Below, piece by piece: positions 23,926 to 32,569 of a stretch of DNA of 36,856 bases. The first letter of the stretch is position 1; each line of letters begins with the position of its first letter. Below the pieces are notes generated by a model. That model did no database searches and was not told where the DNA came from. It saw only the letters and a list, made by a program, of their open reading frames with translations. The position numbers and the translations under genes are program-made. Source of the DNA: an uncultured Kiritimatiellota bacterium (lineage in GTDB: Bacteria > Verrucomicrobiota > Kiritimatiellia > RFP12 > UBA1067); contig CAKUCX010000031.1 in assembly GCA_934643865.1 (NCBI GenBank), positions 1 to 36,856 of the forward strand, written 5' to 3'.

Positions 23926-23950
23926 GTTCGCGTTGTTGATGGCACAAGAC

Positions 23951-24158
23951 ATGACAAGAGAAGAGTTCGTTCAAGGAATCTGTTGCGCTTGCAGGTGCAA
24001 CCGTTGCCCCTGTACCCCTCTTTGCAGAACAGGCACTTTCGGATAAAGGAAACGTACTCTTGGGCAATTCTCCGTATAGGCAAAAGGCCTATGGTCTCGT
24101 CATGCCTCGGAAAAGGACTCGCATTGCTGTGCAACCAATGCTTTTGGAGGCGATATGA
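23951..24158 (+). pseudogene. Frameshifted Tat-leader ORF, coupled to the next gene
   Basis: ATG at 23951 opens MTREEF, then the frame runs into a stop at 24046. Shifting by one base just after TTC gives a continuous reading, MTREEFFKESVALAGATVAP, then VPLFAEQALSDKGN and on to MLLEAI. This looks like a Tat signal (RR changed to RE, FxKESVALAG core, cut near FAEQ). The shifted frame stops at 24156-24158, overlapping the next ATG as ATGA. Base composition is less GC-rich than neighbours. It is most likely the 5' remnant of a lost secreted protein; a sequencing error or a true frameshift are alternatives. An ATG at 23939 is in the same frame. Confidence 0.55.
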
Positions 24159-26563
24159 AGATGAACGTTCTTTTGGTTGGCGCGGCTTTGGCGGCCGGCC
24201 TGGCGGCGGCGGCCGGCGAGCCGTCCCCCCTCGTGCCGTTCGGGGCCCAGTCAGGGCGGCCGACCGAGGCCGATGTCGTCAAGACGCTGGAGACGGCCAA
24301 GGCGGCCGGCTACGCCGAGTTCCTCGTCTATCCGCGCAGCGGCCTCGAATACGCCTACATGGGCGAGGAATGGCTGGCGCTCGTCGGACAGTACCTGCGC
24401 CATGCTGAGCGCCTCGGCATGGGCATCTGGATCTACGACGAGTTCAACTGGCCGAGCGGCAGCTGCCGAGGCAGGGTGCCGGAGGGCAACGACGACTTCC
24501 GCAGCACGTCGTTCGCCCTCTATCCGAAGGCGGACGGGACCTTCGAGTGGCGCTACTTCCGCTCGGACCCGCTCTCGGCGAACGTCTTCGACGTCGAGGC
24601 GATGAACCGCTTCCGCGCGCTCACGCACGAGGTCTACGAACGGCGCTTCCGCCGCTTCTTCGGCACGGTCATCCGCGGCATCTTCACGGACGAGCCCGGC
24701 TCGCACTTCTGGATGAAGAAGGACCCAGGCTTCGTCGTCTCCGCGCGCTGGTATCGCGGCCTCGAACGCGACTACCGCGCCGAGACGGGCCGCGACTTCA
24801 AGGCGGACGTCGAAGCCTATGCGCGCGACAACGCGAAGACGGAGGTCTGGCGGCGCTACACGGCCGTCATGGGCCACGCCTTCCGCCGCGCCTTCGCCGA
24901 CCCGATCACGGCATGGTGCGACCGCCTCGGCATCGTCTCGACGGGCCACCTCATGTCCGAGTCGGATCCGTGCGACGCCGCCGTCTGCAACGGCCTCGCC
25001 CTCCACGTGCTCAAGGGCTTCTCCTGCCCCGGCATCGACGAGATCTTCTCCCAGACGTCGCCCGAGACGGTCGAGTGGCTGACGTTCGCGACGGCGCAGC
25101 ACGCGATCGGCCGGCGCGGGCGCGGCGGCGTCGCCGAGCTCTTCGCGCTCGGGCCGTGCGACCTCGCGTTCGACAAGCAGCTCCAGATGATCTGGCTCTC
25201 GGCGCTCCACAAGGTCGACACCTACCTCCTCTCGCTCCACCACCAGACGGCGCGCGGCTTCGTCGAGAAGCCCCACTACGCGATGTTCACGTCGCCGCTG
25301 CAGCCCTGGTTCTTCGACCAGGAGGCGTTCCACGACGCGGCCCGCGTGGCGCGGACCTTCGCGCGCAAGCCGTTCCGCTGCGACGTCGCCGTGCGCTATC
25401 CCCAGCGCGCGGCGGGCCTCGCGGCGGTGGCCGGCCGGCGCGCCGTCCCGCCGCCGCGCCTCGTCGAGCTCCTGCGGACGCTCGGGGCCAACCAGGTCAC
25501 GTGCGACCTCTACGAGGAGGACGAACCGTGCGACGCGCCCCTCCTCTTCGACTTCGAGGGCGCGGAGATCGTCGAGCGCAGGAGCGGACGCCGCTTCGCC
25601 GCCGGCGCGGACGCGCTCGATTTCGTGCGCGCGCGCCTCCCGGACGCATGGCGCCTGGAGGAGGCGTCGGGGCGGCCGGCGACGGCCCTCCTCATGCGCC
25701 GGTACGACGACGGCACGGCGGCCGTCCTCAACCTCTCGGAGGACGACCGCGCGCTCGTCTTCGCGGCGGAGGGGCGGCGGCTCGCCGTCTCGCTGCCGGG
25801 GCGCGGCGTCTGGCTCTACCGCCCGGTGGCCGCGCGCTGGACGTTCTCGACGGACCGCCCGAACTGCCGGCGCATCCGCTTCCTCGCGGACGGGACGGCG
25901 CGGCTGAACGTCGCGCGGCCCGTCGAGGTGCGCTTCGCGACGTGCGCGCTCACGAACGCCGCCTGCGCGCTTACGCTCGACGGCCGCCCGCTCGCCGGCA
26001 CGCGCCCGTGTACGTTCCTCGGCTTCGGCTACGACGGCGACTACGCCGAGACCGAGCGGATGACGCTCGCGGCGGGGGAGCATGTCCTCACGTGCAGCGG
26101 CCGCGAGGACCGGGGCCAGTTCCTGCCCGCCCTCTTCATGGAGGGGGTCTTCTCGGCGGAGGAGCCGGGGACGATCCTCCCGCCGCGCACGACCGTGCCG
26201 TGCGGGCCGCTGGAGGCGGTCGGATACGGCGATTTCGCCGGGAAGGCCACGTATGCGGCCGACGTCACGGTGCCGAAGGACGCGGAGCGGCTGACGCTCG
26301 CGACGGGGCACGCCCTCGCGTCCGTCCGCCTCGCGGGGCGCGACCTCGGCACGCGGCTTCGCGCGCCGTGGTCGTGGCCGGTGCCGGCGGCGCTGCGCGG
26401 GCAGGCCGTCCGCCTTGAGATCACCCTCGCGACGTCGATTCGCCCGCGCTTCGGAAGGTGCGCCGAGGAGGTGAAAGGCGCCTGGCCGAGCGACACGCCG
26501 AAGTGGGTCCGCACGATTCCGCTCGAACGCGGCGTCGGCCTCAACTTCGCGCTGTGGCAGTAG
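24155..26563 (+). CDS. Secreted GH106-like glycoside hydrolase
   Basis: Predicted exported hydrolase, 802 residues, with signal peptide (MKMNVLLVGAALAAGLAAAA). Motifs typical of GH106 alpha-L-rhamnosidase-like proteins are seen: GIWIYDEFNWPSG (about 90-102) and IRGIFTDEP (about 173-181), whose Glu is a likely catalytic residue. The C-terminal part has beta-sandwich character (YGDFAGKATYAADVTVPKDA, then ASVRLAGRDLGTRLRAPWSW), as in these enzymes. At 802 residues it is somewhat short for the family. The ATG at 24155 follows TTTGGAGG; a second ATG at 24161 is possible. It is followed 40 bases later by a MATE transporter. Exact glycosidic linkage is uncertain. Confidence 0.75.
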   Translation: MKMNVLLVGAALAAGLAAAAGEPSPLVPFGAQSGRPTEADVVKTLETAKAAGYAEFLVYPRSGLEYAYMGEEWLALVGQYLRHAERLGMGIWIYDEFNWPSGSCRGRVPEGNDDFRSTSFALYPKADGTFEWRYFRSDPLSANVFDVEAMNRFRALTHEVYERRFRRFFGTVIRGIFTDEPGSHFWMKKDPGFVVSARWYRGLERDYRAETGRDFKADVEAYARDNAKTEVWRRYTAVMGHAFRRAFADPITAWCDRLGIVSTGHLMSESDPCDAAVCNGLALHVLKGFSCPGIDEIFSQTSPETVEWLTFATAQHAIGRRGRGGVAELFALGPCDLAFDKQLQMIWLSALHKVDTYLLSLHHQTARGFVEKPHYAMFTSPLQPWFFDQEAFHDAARVARTFARKPFRCDVAVRYPQRAAGLAAVAGRRAVPPPRLVELLRTLGANQVTCDLYEEDEPCDAPLLFDFEGAEIVERRSGRRFAAGADALDFVRARLPDAWRLEEASGRPATALLMRRYDDGTAAVLNLSEDDRALVFAAEGRRLAVSLPGRGVWLYRPVAARWTFSTDRPNCRRIRFLADGTARLNVARPVEVRFATCALTNAACALTLDGRPLAGTRPCTFLGFGYDGDYAETERMTLAAGEHVLTCSGREDRGQFLPALFMEGVFSAEEPGTILPPRTTVPCGPLEAVGYGDFAGKATYAADVTVPKDAERLTLATGHALASVRLAGRDLGTRLRAPWSWPVPAALRGQAVRLEITLATSIRPRFGRCAEEVKGAWPSDTPKWVRTIPLERGVGLNFALWQ

Positions 26564-26603
26564 CCTGCGGCCCGGAACGGCGCGGCAGGAAGAAGAATCG
26601 GAA

Positions 26604-28046
26604 ATGAAGGCGAATCTCGACGAGCTGGCCAGGGGCAGCCTTGGCCCGCTGCTTTTGAAGTACTCGTGGCCGGCGCTGGTCGCGATGACGCTGAACGCCC
26701 TCTACGTGGTCGTCGACCGCGTGTTCATCGGGCAGGGCTGCGGCGTGGACGCGATGGCGGGTCTTCAGCTCGCGATGCCCGTCGTGATGTTTCTCGCGGC
26801 GTTCGGCCCGCTCGTCGGCGTCGGGCACGCCGCGCTCCTCTCGATCAAGCTCGGGGCGGGCGACCGCGTCGCCTGCGAGAAGATCCTCGGCGAGACGGTC
26901 GCCCTGAAGCTCGTCGTCTTCGCCGTCCTCATCCCCGCGACCTACCTCTCGCTCGACACCATTCTCGCCTGGTGCGGCGCGGACAGGACGACGCCGGCCG
27001 CCGCCGCCGCCGCACGGACCTACCTGAAGATCGTCCTCGCCTCGCACCTCTTCTCCCATATCGCCTTCGGCCTCTCGGCGCTTCAGCGCGCGGAGGGCGG
27101 GGCCGTCCGCTCGATGACCTGCATGGTCGTCGGCTTCGGCGCGAACCTCGTCCTGGACCCGATTTTCATCTTCGCCCTCGACCTGGGCGTCGCGGGCGCG
27201 GCGTGGGCGACGAACCTCGCGATGGCCCTCTCCGCCGCGTGGGCGCTCGGGTATTATTGGCGCGGCGCGTCCGTCGTCCGCCTGCGGCTGCGGCGCGTCC
27301 GGATCTATCGCGGGCTTCTCGGCCGCGCGCTCGCCATCGGCCTCGCGCCGTTCCTGCAGCAGCTGATGAGCGCCGTCATCGTCGCCTCGCTCCAGCACGC
27401 GTTCGCGACGTGGATGCCGGACGCGGCGTCCCGCACGGCGGAGATCGCCTCGCTCGGCGTCTTCAACGGCGCGCTCATCCTCGTCCTCATGCCGATGCTG
27501 GGCTGCCAGCAGGGGCTGCAGCCGATCTTCGGGTACAACTGGGGCGCGCGGAACTTCCGGCGCGTCCTCGGCGCGCTGAAGGCGGGGCTTGTCGTCACGA
27601 CGGCCCTCTCCGTCTTCGCGTGGGTCGTCCAGGTCGTGCCGCCGTTCCCGACGTGGATCGCGCGGATGTTCGTCTCGCGCGCGCACCCGGAGATCGTCGC
27701 GCTCGCCGCGCACGACCTCGCGCTCGCGAACTGCATGATCTGGTGCATCTCGGTCAACGTCCTCGCGACGACCTACTTCCAGTCCATCGGCCGGCCGGCG
27801 GCCGCGATCCTCCTCTCGATGCTCCGGCAGGGCGTCGTGTTGCTGCCGATCGTGTGGCTCCTGCCGCATGTCCTCGCCGACAAGCCGTTCGCGATCTGGC
27901 TTTCGCTGCCGGTTTCGGACGTCCTCTGCAACCTCGCGACGGTTCCGCCGCTCCTCCTGCACGCGCGCTTCCTCGCGCGCGTCCGGGCGCGGCGGCGCGG
28001 ACCCTCCGCGCGCGGCTCGACGCTGGACGCGGCGTGTCCCTTTTGA
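26604..28046 (+). CDS. MATE-family efflux transporter
   Basis: Inner-membrane multidrug/toxin or metabolite exporter, 480 residues, predicted twelve membrane segments in two related halves. Family features are seen: the N-terminal LLLKYSWPALVAMTLNALYVVVDRVFIGQ, then a middle ANLVLDPIFIFALDLGVAGAAWAT, and GCQQGLQPIFGYNWGARNFRRV in the second half. Basic residues follow the last segment. It stands between two secreted glycan hydrolases; its substrate may be a plant-derived toxin or a sugar product, which is speculation. The ribosome site is AGGAAGAAGAA. Confidence 0.92.
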   Translation: MKANLDELARGSLGPLLLKYSWPALVAMTLNALYVVVDRVFIGQGCGVDAMAGLQLAMPVVMFLAAFGPLVGVGHAALLSIKLGAGDRVACEKILGETVALKLVVFAVLIPATYLSLDTILAWCGADRTTPAAAAAARTYLKIVLASHLFSHIAFGLSALQRAEGGAVRSMTCMVVGFGANLVLDPIFIFALDLGVAGAAWATNLAMALSAAWALGYYWRGASVVRLRLRRVRIYRGLLGRALAIGLAPFLQQLMSAVIVASLQHAFATWMPDAASRTAEIASLGVFNGALILVLMPMLGCQQGLQPIFGYNWGARNFRRVLGALKAGLVVTTALSVFAWVVQVVPPFPTWIARMFVSRAHPEIVALAAHDLALANCMIWCISVNVLATTYFQSIGRPAAAILLSMLRQGVVLLPIVWLLPHVLADKPFAIWLSLPVSDVLCNLATVPPLLLHARFLARVRARRRGPSARGSTLDAACPF

Positions 28047-28079
28047 TAGACTGCCTTCTCGTCATCAAACTCAAAAGGG
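28038..28079 (+). promoter_or_regulatory. Inverted repeat masking the GH127 ribosome site
   Basis: CCCTTTTGA (28038-28046, containing the MATE stop) is the exact inverse of TCAAAAGGG (28071-28079). The second arm includes purine-rich AAAAGGGG just upstream of the GH127 ATG. It may terminate the MATE transcript or hide the ribosome site. A weak -10 (TAGACT, 28047-28052) lies in the loop. Confidence 0.4.
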
Positions 28080-28092
28080 GAGACGCGGGAAC

Positions 28093-30054
28093 ATGAAGTA
28101 CGGCATATTTGCGGTGATGGCGCTTGCGGGGGCCTGTGCGCTGCGGGGCGACGTCCTGACGCCTGTCGAACTGGGACGTGTCCGGCTTCTGGGGCGTCCC
28201 GGCGAACTATTGGAAGCCTCGTTGAACGCGCGCGTCTTCTCCGAACATGCGCAGGGCGCGGTCTACGACGAGGCCGAGCGGGCCTTCGCGACGCACTGGG
28301 ACGACGCGGACGGCCACGCCGGCTGGCAGGGCGAGTATTGGGGCAAGACGATGCTCTGCTACGCCGGGGCGATCCGCTACACGCAGGATGCGCGGCTGGC
28401 GGCCTGGTGCCGGGACAAGGCGCATCGCTTCATCGCGGCGTACCAGAAGCCGGACGGCTACCTGTCCACGTACAGGAAACGGGACTTCCTGCGCCAGAAC
28501 CCGACGTCGCCCGACTACGGAAAGCACTGGTGCTTCAACATCTGGGGGCAGAAGTATACGCTCTGGGCCCTCGTCGAACTTCACCGGGCGACCGGCGACG
28601 CGGCATGCCTCAAGGCCGCCGAGAAGATGGCGGACCACCTGGTCGCGCAGTTGAAGCGGCTGGACGTCACGATCGACCAGACGGGGTCGTGGGCCGGGAT
28701 CTCGTCGATGTCGATGCTCCGTCCGCTCCTGGAGCTGAACCGGCTCGTCCCGAAGGCGGCGTACCGCGAGCTGGCCGACTTCATCGTCCGTGTGACGGAC
28801 GTGCGCGAAGGGCCGAAGCCGGACGTCAACCTCGTCTACGACGCCCTGTCGGACCGCCCCGTCGTCTCCTGGTTCCGCAACCCCATGCTCCTCGCGAAGG
28901 CCTACGAGATGATGAGCTACTTCGAAGGCGTGGCGGACTACCACCGCGCGACGGGGAACGCCCGCGCGCTGCGGGCGGCGGAGGCGTTCTGGGGGCATCT
29001 CGACCGAGAAGAGCTCAACCCCATGCGCGCGGCGGGCTACTTCGACCACTTCCTCTCCGCGAAGCGCCGCGTGAACGGCATGACCGAGCTCTGCGACGTC
29101 ACGCACTGGATCCGCCTCAACCGCGAACTCTGGCGGCTGACGGGCGAGACGAAGTACCTCGACCGCATCGAGGAGGCGTTCTACAACGCCTTCCTGGCGG
29201 GCGTCTCGTACGACGGGTCCTGGGGGGCGCACATCGTCCGCTCGCATGGGACGCGCCACGCGAGCGCGCCGCCCCAGACGGGCATGACGCTCCACCAGTG
29301 CTGCCCGGACAACATGCTCCGCACGTTCTACGACTGGGCGGAGACGGTGGCGGACGTCTCGCGGGACGGCTGCTGGGACGTCAACCTCTATTCCGACGCG
29401 GACATTTCGCTTCCGGGTGCCCGCATCGAGCTGCGCGGCAACTACCCCGTCTCCGAGACCTTCCGCCTCCGCGTGGTCGCGGCGCGGGAGGGGCGTCTGC
29501 GCCTGCGCGTGCCGTATTGGGCGACGGGGCTTGCGGTTGACGGGGAAACGCTCCGCCCCGCCTCGGGCCGCGTGGAGATCGCTGTGCCGAAGGGCGAGCG
29601 GACGTTCGAGATGGCGTTGGCGATGCCGCCGCGCGTCATTTGGTCCGAAGCGCCGGACGTTGAGGACGTCGACGCCGTGACGGACCTCGACACGCGCAAG
29701 CCGGAAGGGTACACGAAGCGCTTCATGCACTACAACACGCCGGAAATGAAGGGCCTGGTCCGCCGCGCGGCGGCCGCGCAGGTCATGCGCGGCCCGCTGG
29801 TGCTGGCCAAGGGGCGCCTCGCGGGGACGTCGCGCGCGGAGACGCTGGATTTCGCCACGATCAACAAGCAGACGGGCTGGAGCCTGTCGCTGGCCGCCTC
29901 GCCCCGGAGGGCGGGGAACGCCGGCGTCTGGGGGGCCTGGACGCTGACGTTGAAGCGCGCGGACGGCGGGATGGAGCGGAAGATCCCCGTGGCCGATTTC
30001 TGGTCGGTGTCGCGCATCGACGATCCCGAGAACTGGTTTTCGCTCTGGTTCTGA
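28093..30054 (+). CDS. Secreted GH127-family (DUF1680) glycosidase
   Basis: Predicted beta-L-arabinofuranosidase-type enzyme, 653 residues, with signal peptide (MKYGIFAVMALAGACALRGD). The (alpha/alpha) barrel signatures GWQGEYWGKTM and KPDGYLSTY are present. The zinc-thiolate site fits GH127: Glu332-x-Cys334 (TELCD) and Cys403-Cys404 (HQCCPDN), the first of the pair being the expected nucleophile. The loop before TELC is short and lacks the usual TGG...GE segment, so I could not place the acid/base Glu. The open frame extends upstream, but the ATG at 28093 with its signal peptide is the sensible start. Neighbours point to arabinose- and rhamnose-bearing plant glycan. Confidence 0.85.
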   Translation: MKYGIFAVMALAGACALRGDVLTPVELGRVRLLGRPGELLEASLNARVFSEHAQGAVYDEAERAFATHWDDADGHAGWQGEYWGKTMLCYAGAIRYTQDARLAAWCRDKAHRFIAAYQKPDGYLSTYRKRDFLRQNPTSPDYGKHWCFNIWGQKYTLWALVELHRATGDAACLKAAEKMADHLVAQLKRLDVTIDQTGSWAGISSMSMLRPLLELNRLVPKAAYRELADFIVRVTDVREGPKPDVNLVYDALSDRPVVSWFRNPMLLAKAYEMMSYFEGVADYHRATGNARALRAAEAFWGHLDREELNPMRAAGYFDHFLSAKRRVNGMTELCDVTHWIRLNRELWRLTGETKYLDRIEEAFYNAFLAGVSYDGSWGAHIVRSHGTRHASAPPQTGMTLHQCCPDNMLRTFYDWAETVADVSRDGCWDVNLYSDADISLPGARIELRGNYPVSETFRLRVVAAREGRLRLRVPYWATGLAVDGETLRPASGRVEIAVPKGERTFEMALAMPPRVIWSEAPDVEDVDAVTDLDTRKPEGYTKRFMHYNTPEMKGLVRRAAAAQVMRGPLVLAKGRLAGTSRAETLDFATINKQTGWSLSLAASPRRAGNAGVWGAWTLTLKRADGGMERKIPVADFWSVSRIDDPENWFSLWF

Positions 30055-30103
30055 GATCGCCGGTCCGGTTCTGCGTGCGTGAGGCGCAAGGAGGAAAGAC
30101 GAG

Positions 30104-32569
30104 ATGAGGAAGCTGTTCTGCTGGATGCTGCTGGGATTGTCCGCAGCGGGGGCGCTGGCCGCGCCGGAGGCGACCGTGCGCCAGGTCTTCCGCCCGGAGC
30201 GGCTGGAGGCCGGCGCGACGAACATCAAGGCCGTCCAGCCGATCGACGAGGCGGCCTGGATCTGGATGAAGGGCGAGGACGTGTGGGGCGTGGAGGCGCT
30301 GGCCGCCGACGCCTGGGCGGATCCGCCGCCGCCGCCCTGCTCGCGCTTCTACCGCTTCCGGCGCGCGTTCGTCTCGGACGGGACGCCGCTTGCGCTCGAC
30401 GTGAGCGCCGACGAGCGCTTCGTCCTGCTGCTCGACGGTCGGCCGATCGCGCGCGGCCCGCACCGGGGGCTCGTCCACCACTGGCCCTACCAGAGCTACG
30501 AGGTCTCGGGCCTCGCGCCGGGGGAACACGTCCTCGAAGCCGTCTGCTGGCAGCTCGGCAACCACGCGCCGATCGCGCAGCTCTCCTGGCGCGGCGGGTT
30601 CATCCTCAAGGCGGGCGGCACGTACGACGCGCAGCTGACGACGGGGCGCGCGGCGTGGCAGGTGGGGCGCCTCGTGAACACGCGCCTCACGGACCGCGGC
30701 ACGAGCGGGACGTATGGCGCGGGCTCGCAGTGCGAGATCGACGGCACGTCCTTCATCGACGAGGCGCCCGCGCGCTGGGAGGTGGCGGCGGTCGTGCGCC
30801 CGAAGATCGTGCGCAACCGCTACGGCGGGCGGCGCAACGGCTGGCGGCTCTTCCCGACGGGACGGCCCGACCCGCTCCACGAGACGAAGACGCCGGGGCG
30901 CGTCGTGAACGTCGCGGCCGACCTGACGCGGCCCTTCACGGTGCCGGCCGGCGGGAAGGCCGACCTGTGGTGGGACCTCGGCGACTACTACTGCGGCTAC
31001 CCGGAGCTGTCCGTCGCCGGCGGCAAGGGCGCGGTCGTGCGCTGGGGGTGGGCCGAGTCGCTCCACGGGGCCGGCGGGCGCAAGGGGCGGCGCGGGGACT
31101 GGCGCGGCAAGGCGTTCCGCAAGACCTTCACGGACACCTTCCGCCTGGACGGGCGCGCGGCGGCCTTCTTCACGACCCCGTGGTGGCGGTGCGGGCGCTG
31201 GTGCCGGCTGACCGTCGAGGCGGCGGACAGCCCGGTCGAGATCCGGCGCGTCGCGTTCGCGGAGACGCGCTACCCGCTCGCCGTCGATTTCTCCTTCTCG
31301 TGCGACGACCCGGAACTGGGCGCCATCGCGTCGATCTGCCGCCGCGCGCAGGAGGCGTGCATGCATGAAATGCTCTTCGACTGCCCCTACTACGAGCAGC
31401 AGATGTACCCGGGCGACACGCGCATCCAGCTGCAGATCCTCAACGCCCTCTCGCGCGACGGCCGGATGGCGCGCTTCGCCCTCTCGGCCTTCGACTACGA
31501 CCGCCGTCCGGACGGCCTCGTGGGCATGAACTGCCCGACGCGCGGCACGCAGGAGAGCCCCACGTACACGATGTGCTGGATCCTCATGTTCCGCGACTAC
31601 CTCATGTGGCACGACGACGCGGCGTTCCTGCGCGTGCGGATGCCCGGCGTGCGCCACGCGCTCATGAACCTCGCGCGCCATGCGGACGCGGACGGCCTCC
31701 TGCGCGGCCTGCCCGGCTGGAACTTCATGGACTCGGTGCGCGCGTGGCGCGTCCCGGAGGAGGGGGGCGTGCCGCCGGGCTGCCACGACGGCGACGAGCC
31801 CGGGTCGCTCACGAGCCTCCTCTACCTCAACGCGCTCAAGGCGGCGGCGGACGTCGATGCGGCCCTGGGGGAGGCGGCGTTCGCGGCGATCTGGCGGGAA
31901 CGCGCCTCGCGCCTCGGCGCGTCGCTCGTGCGCCTCTTCTGGGACGAGGGGCGCGGCGCGCTCGCCGACGTGCGGACGAAGGACCGCTTCAGCGAACACG
32001 CGCAGTGCCTCGCGATCCTCGGCGGCATCCTCGCGCCCGGCCAGGAGGCGCGGGCGTTCAAGGCGCTGGCCGAGGGCGGGGACCTTGCGCCCGTCAGTTC
32101 CTACTTCGCCTACTACCTCTTCGAGACGCTGGCGGCGAAGGGGCGCACGGACCTCATGCTGAAGCGCTTCGACGTCTGGCGCGCCTTCCTGGCGCAGGGG
32201 CTGAAGACGACGTGCGAGGCCCCGGACCCCGACCACTGCCGCAGCGACTGCCATGCCTGGAGCGCGTGCCCCGTCTACTTCATGGCGACGGCGCTCGCGG
32301 GCGTCCAGCCGGCCGAGCCGTTCTTCCGCTCCGTGCGCGTCGCGCCCCGCCCGGCCGGCCTCGCGCGCATCCGCGCGCGCACGCCGTCGCCCCGGGGCGT
32401 CGTCGAGACGGACCTCGAATTTTCGGGCGGCGCGGCGACGGGCCGCATCGTCCTGCCGGAGGGCCTCTCCGGCGTCTTCGAGTGGAAGGGCGCCCGTCAC
32501 GCGCTCCACGCGGGCGAGAACCGCCTGCAGGGCGAAGCGGGGAGACAATCAAGGAGGAACACCCCATGA
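30104..32569 (+). CDS. Secreted GH78 alpha-L-rhamnosidase
   Basis: Releases terminal rhamnose from plant glycans outside the cytoplasm; 821 residues with signal peptide (MRKLFCWMLLGLSAAGALA). N-terminal beta-sandwich domains precede the (alpha/alpha)6 barrel. The key GH78 segment DCPYYEQQMYPGD gives Asp426, Glu431 and Asp438, with the spacing of D567/E572/D579 in Bacillus RhaB. A Glu at 705 (TCEAPDPDHC) and HAWSACP fit the general-base region. AAGGAGG (30088-30094) decides the start. Its stop overlaps the next ATG as ATGA, coupling it to the large repeat protein. Confidence 0.9.
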   Translation: MRKLFCWMLLGLSAAGALAAPEATVRQVFRPERLEAGATNIKAVQPIDEAAWIWMKGEDVWGVEALAADAWADPPPPPCSRFYRFRRAFVSDGTPLALDVSADERFVLLLDGRPIARGPHRGLVHHWPYQSYEVSGLAPGEHVLEAVCWQLGNHAPIAQLSWRGGFILKAGGTYDAQLTTGRAAWQVGRLVNTRLTDRGTSGTYGAGSQCEIDGTSFIDEAPARWEVAAVVRPKIVRNRYGGRRNGWRLFPTGRPDPLHETKTPGRVVNVAADLTRPFTVPAGGKADLWWDLGDYYCGYPELSVAGGKGAVVRWGWAESLHGAGGRKGRRGDWRGKAFRKTFTDTFRLDGRAAAFFTTPWWRCGRWCRLTVEAADSPVEIRRVAFAETRYPLAVDFSFSCDDPELGAIASICRRAQEACMHEMLFDCPYYEQQMYPGDTRIQLQILNALSRDGRMARFALSAFDYDRRPDGLVGMNCPTRGTQESPTYTMCWILMFRDYLMWHDDAAFLRVRMPGVRHALMNLARHADADGLLRGLPGWNFMDSVRAWRVPEEGGVPPGCHDGDEPGSLTSLLYLNALKAAADVDAALGEAAFAAIWRERASRLGASLVRLFWDEGRGALADVRTKDRFSEHAQCLAILGGILAPGQEARAFKALAEGGDLAPVSSYFAYYLFETLAAKGRTDLMLKRFDVWRAFLAQGLKTTCEAPDPDHCRSDCHAWSACPVYFMATALAGVQPAEPFFRSVRVAPRPAGLARIRARTPSPRGVVETDLEFSGGAATGRIVLPEGLSGVFEWKGARHALHAGENRLQGEAGRQSRRNTP

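Noticed and set aside
23615..24046. 143-codon frame through the 84-base duplication
   Set aside because: The long frame arises from a repeat length divisible by three; only its last part from 23939 joins the Tat-like start.
23113..24154. Insertion sequence or prophage remnant
   Set aside because: No transposase or integrase frame, and no terminal inverted repeats bounding the region, were found.
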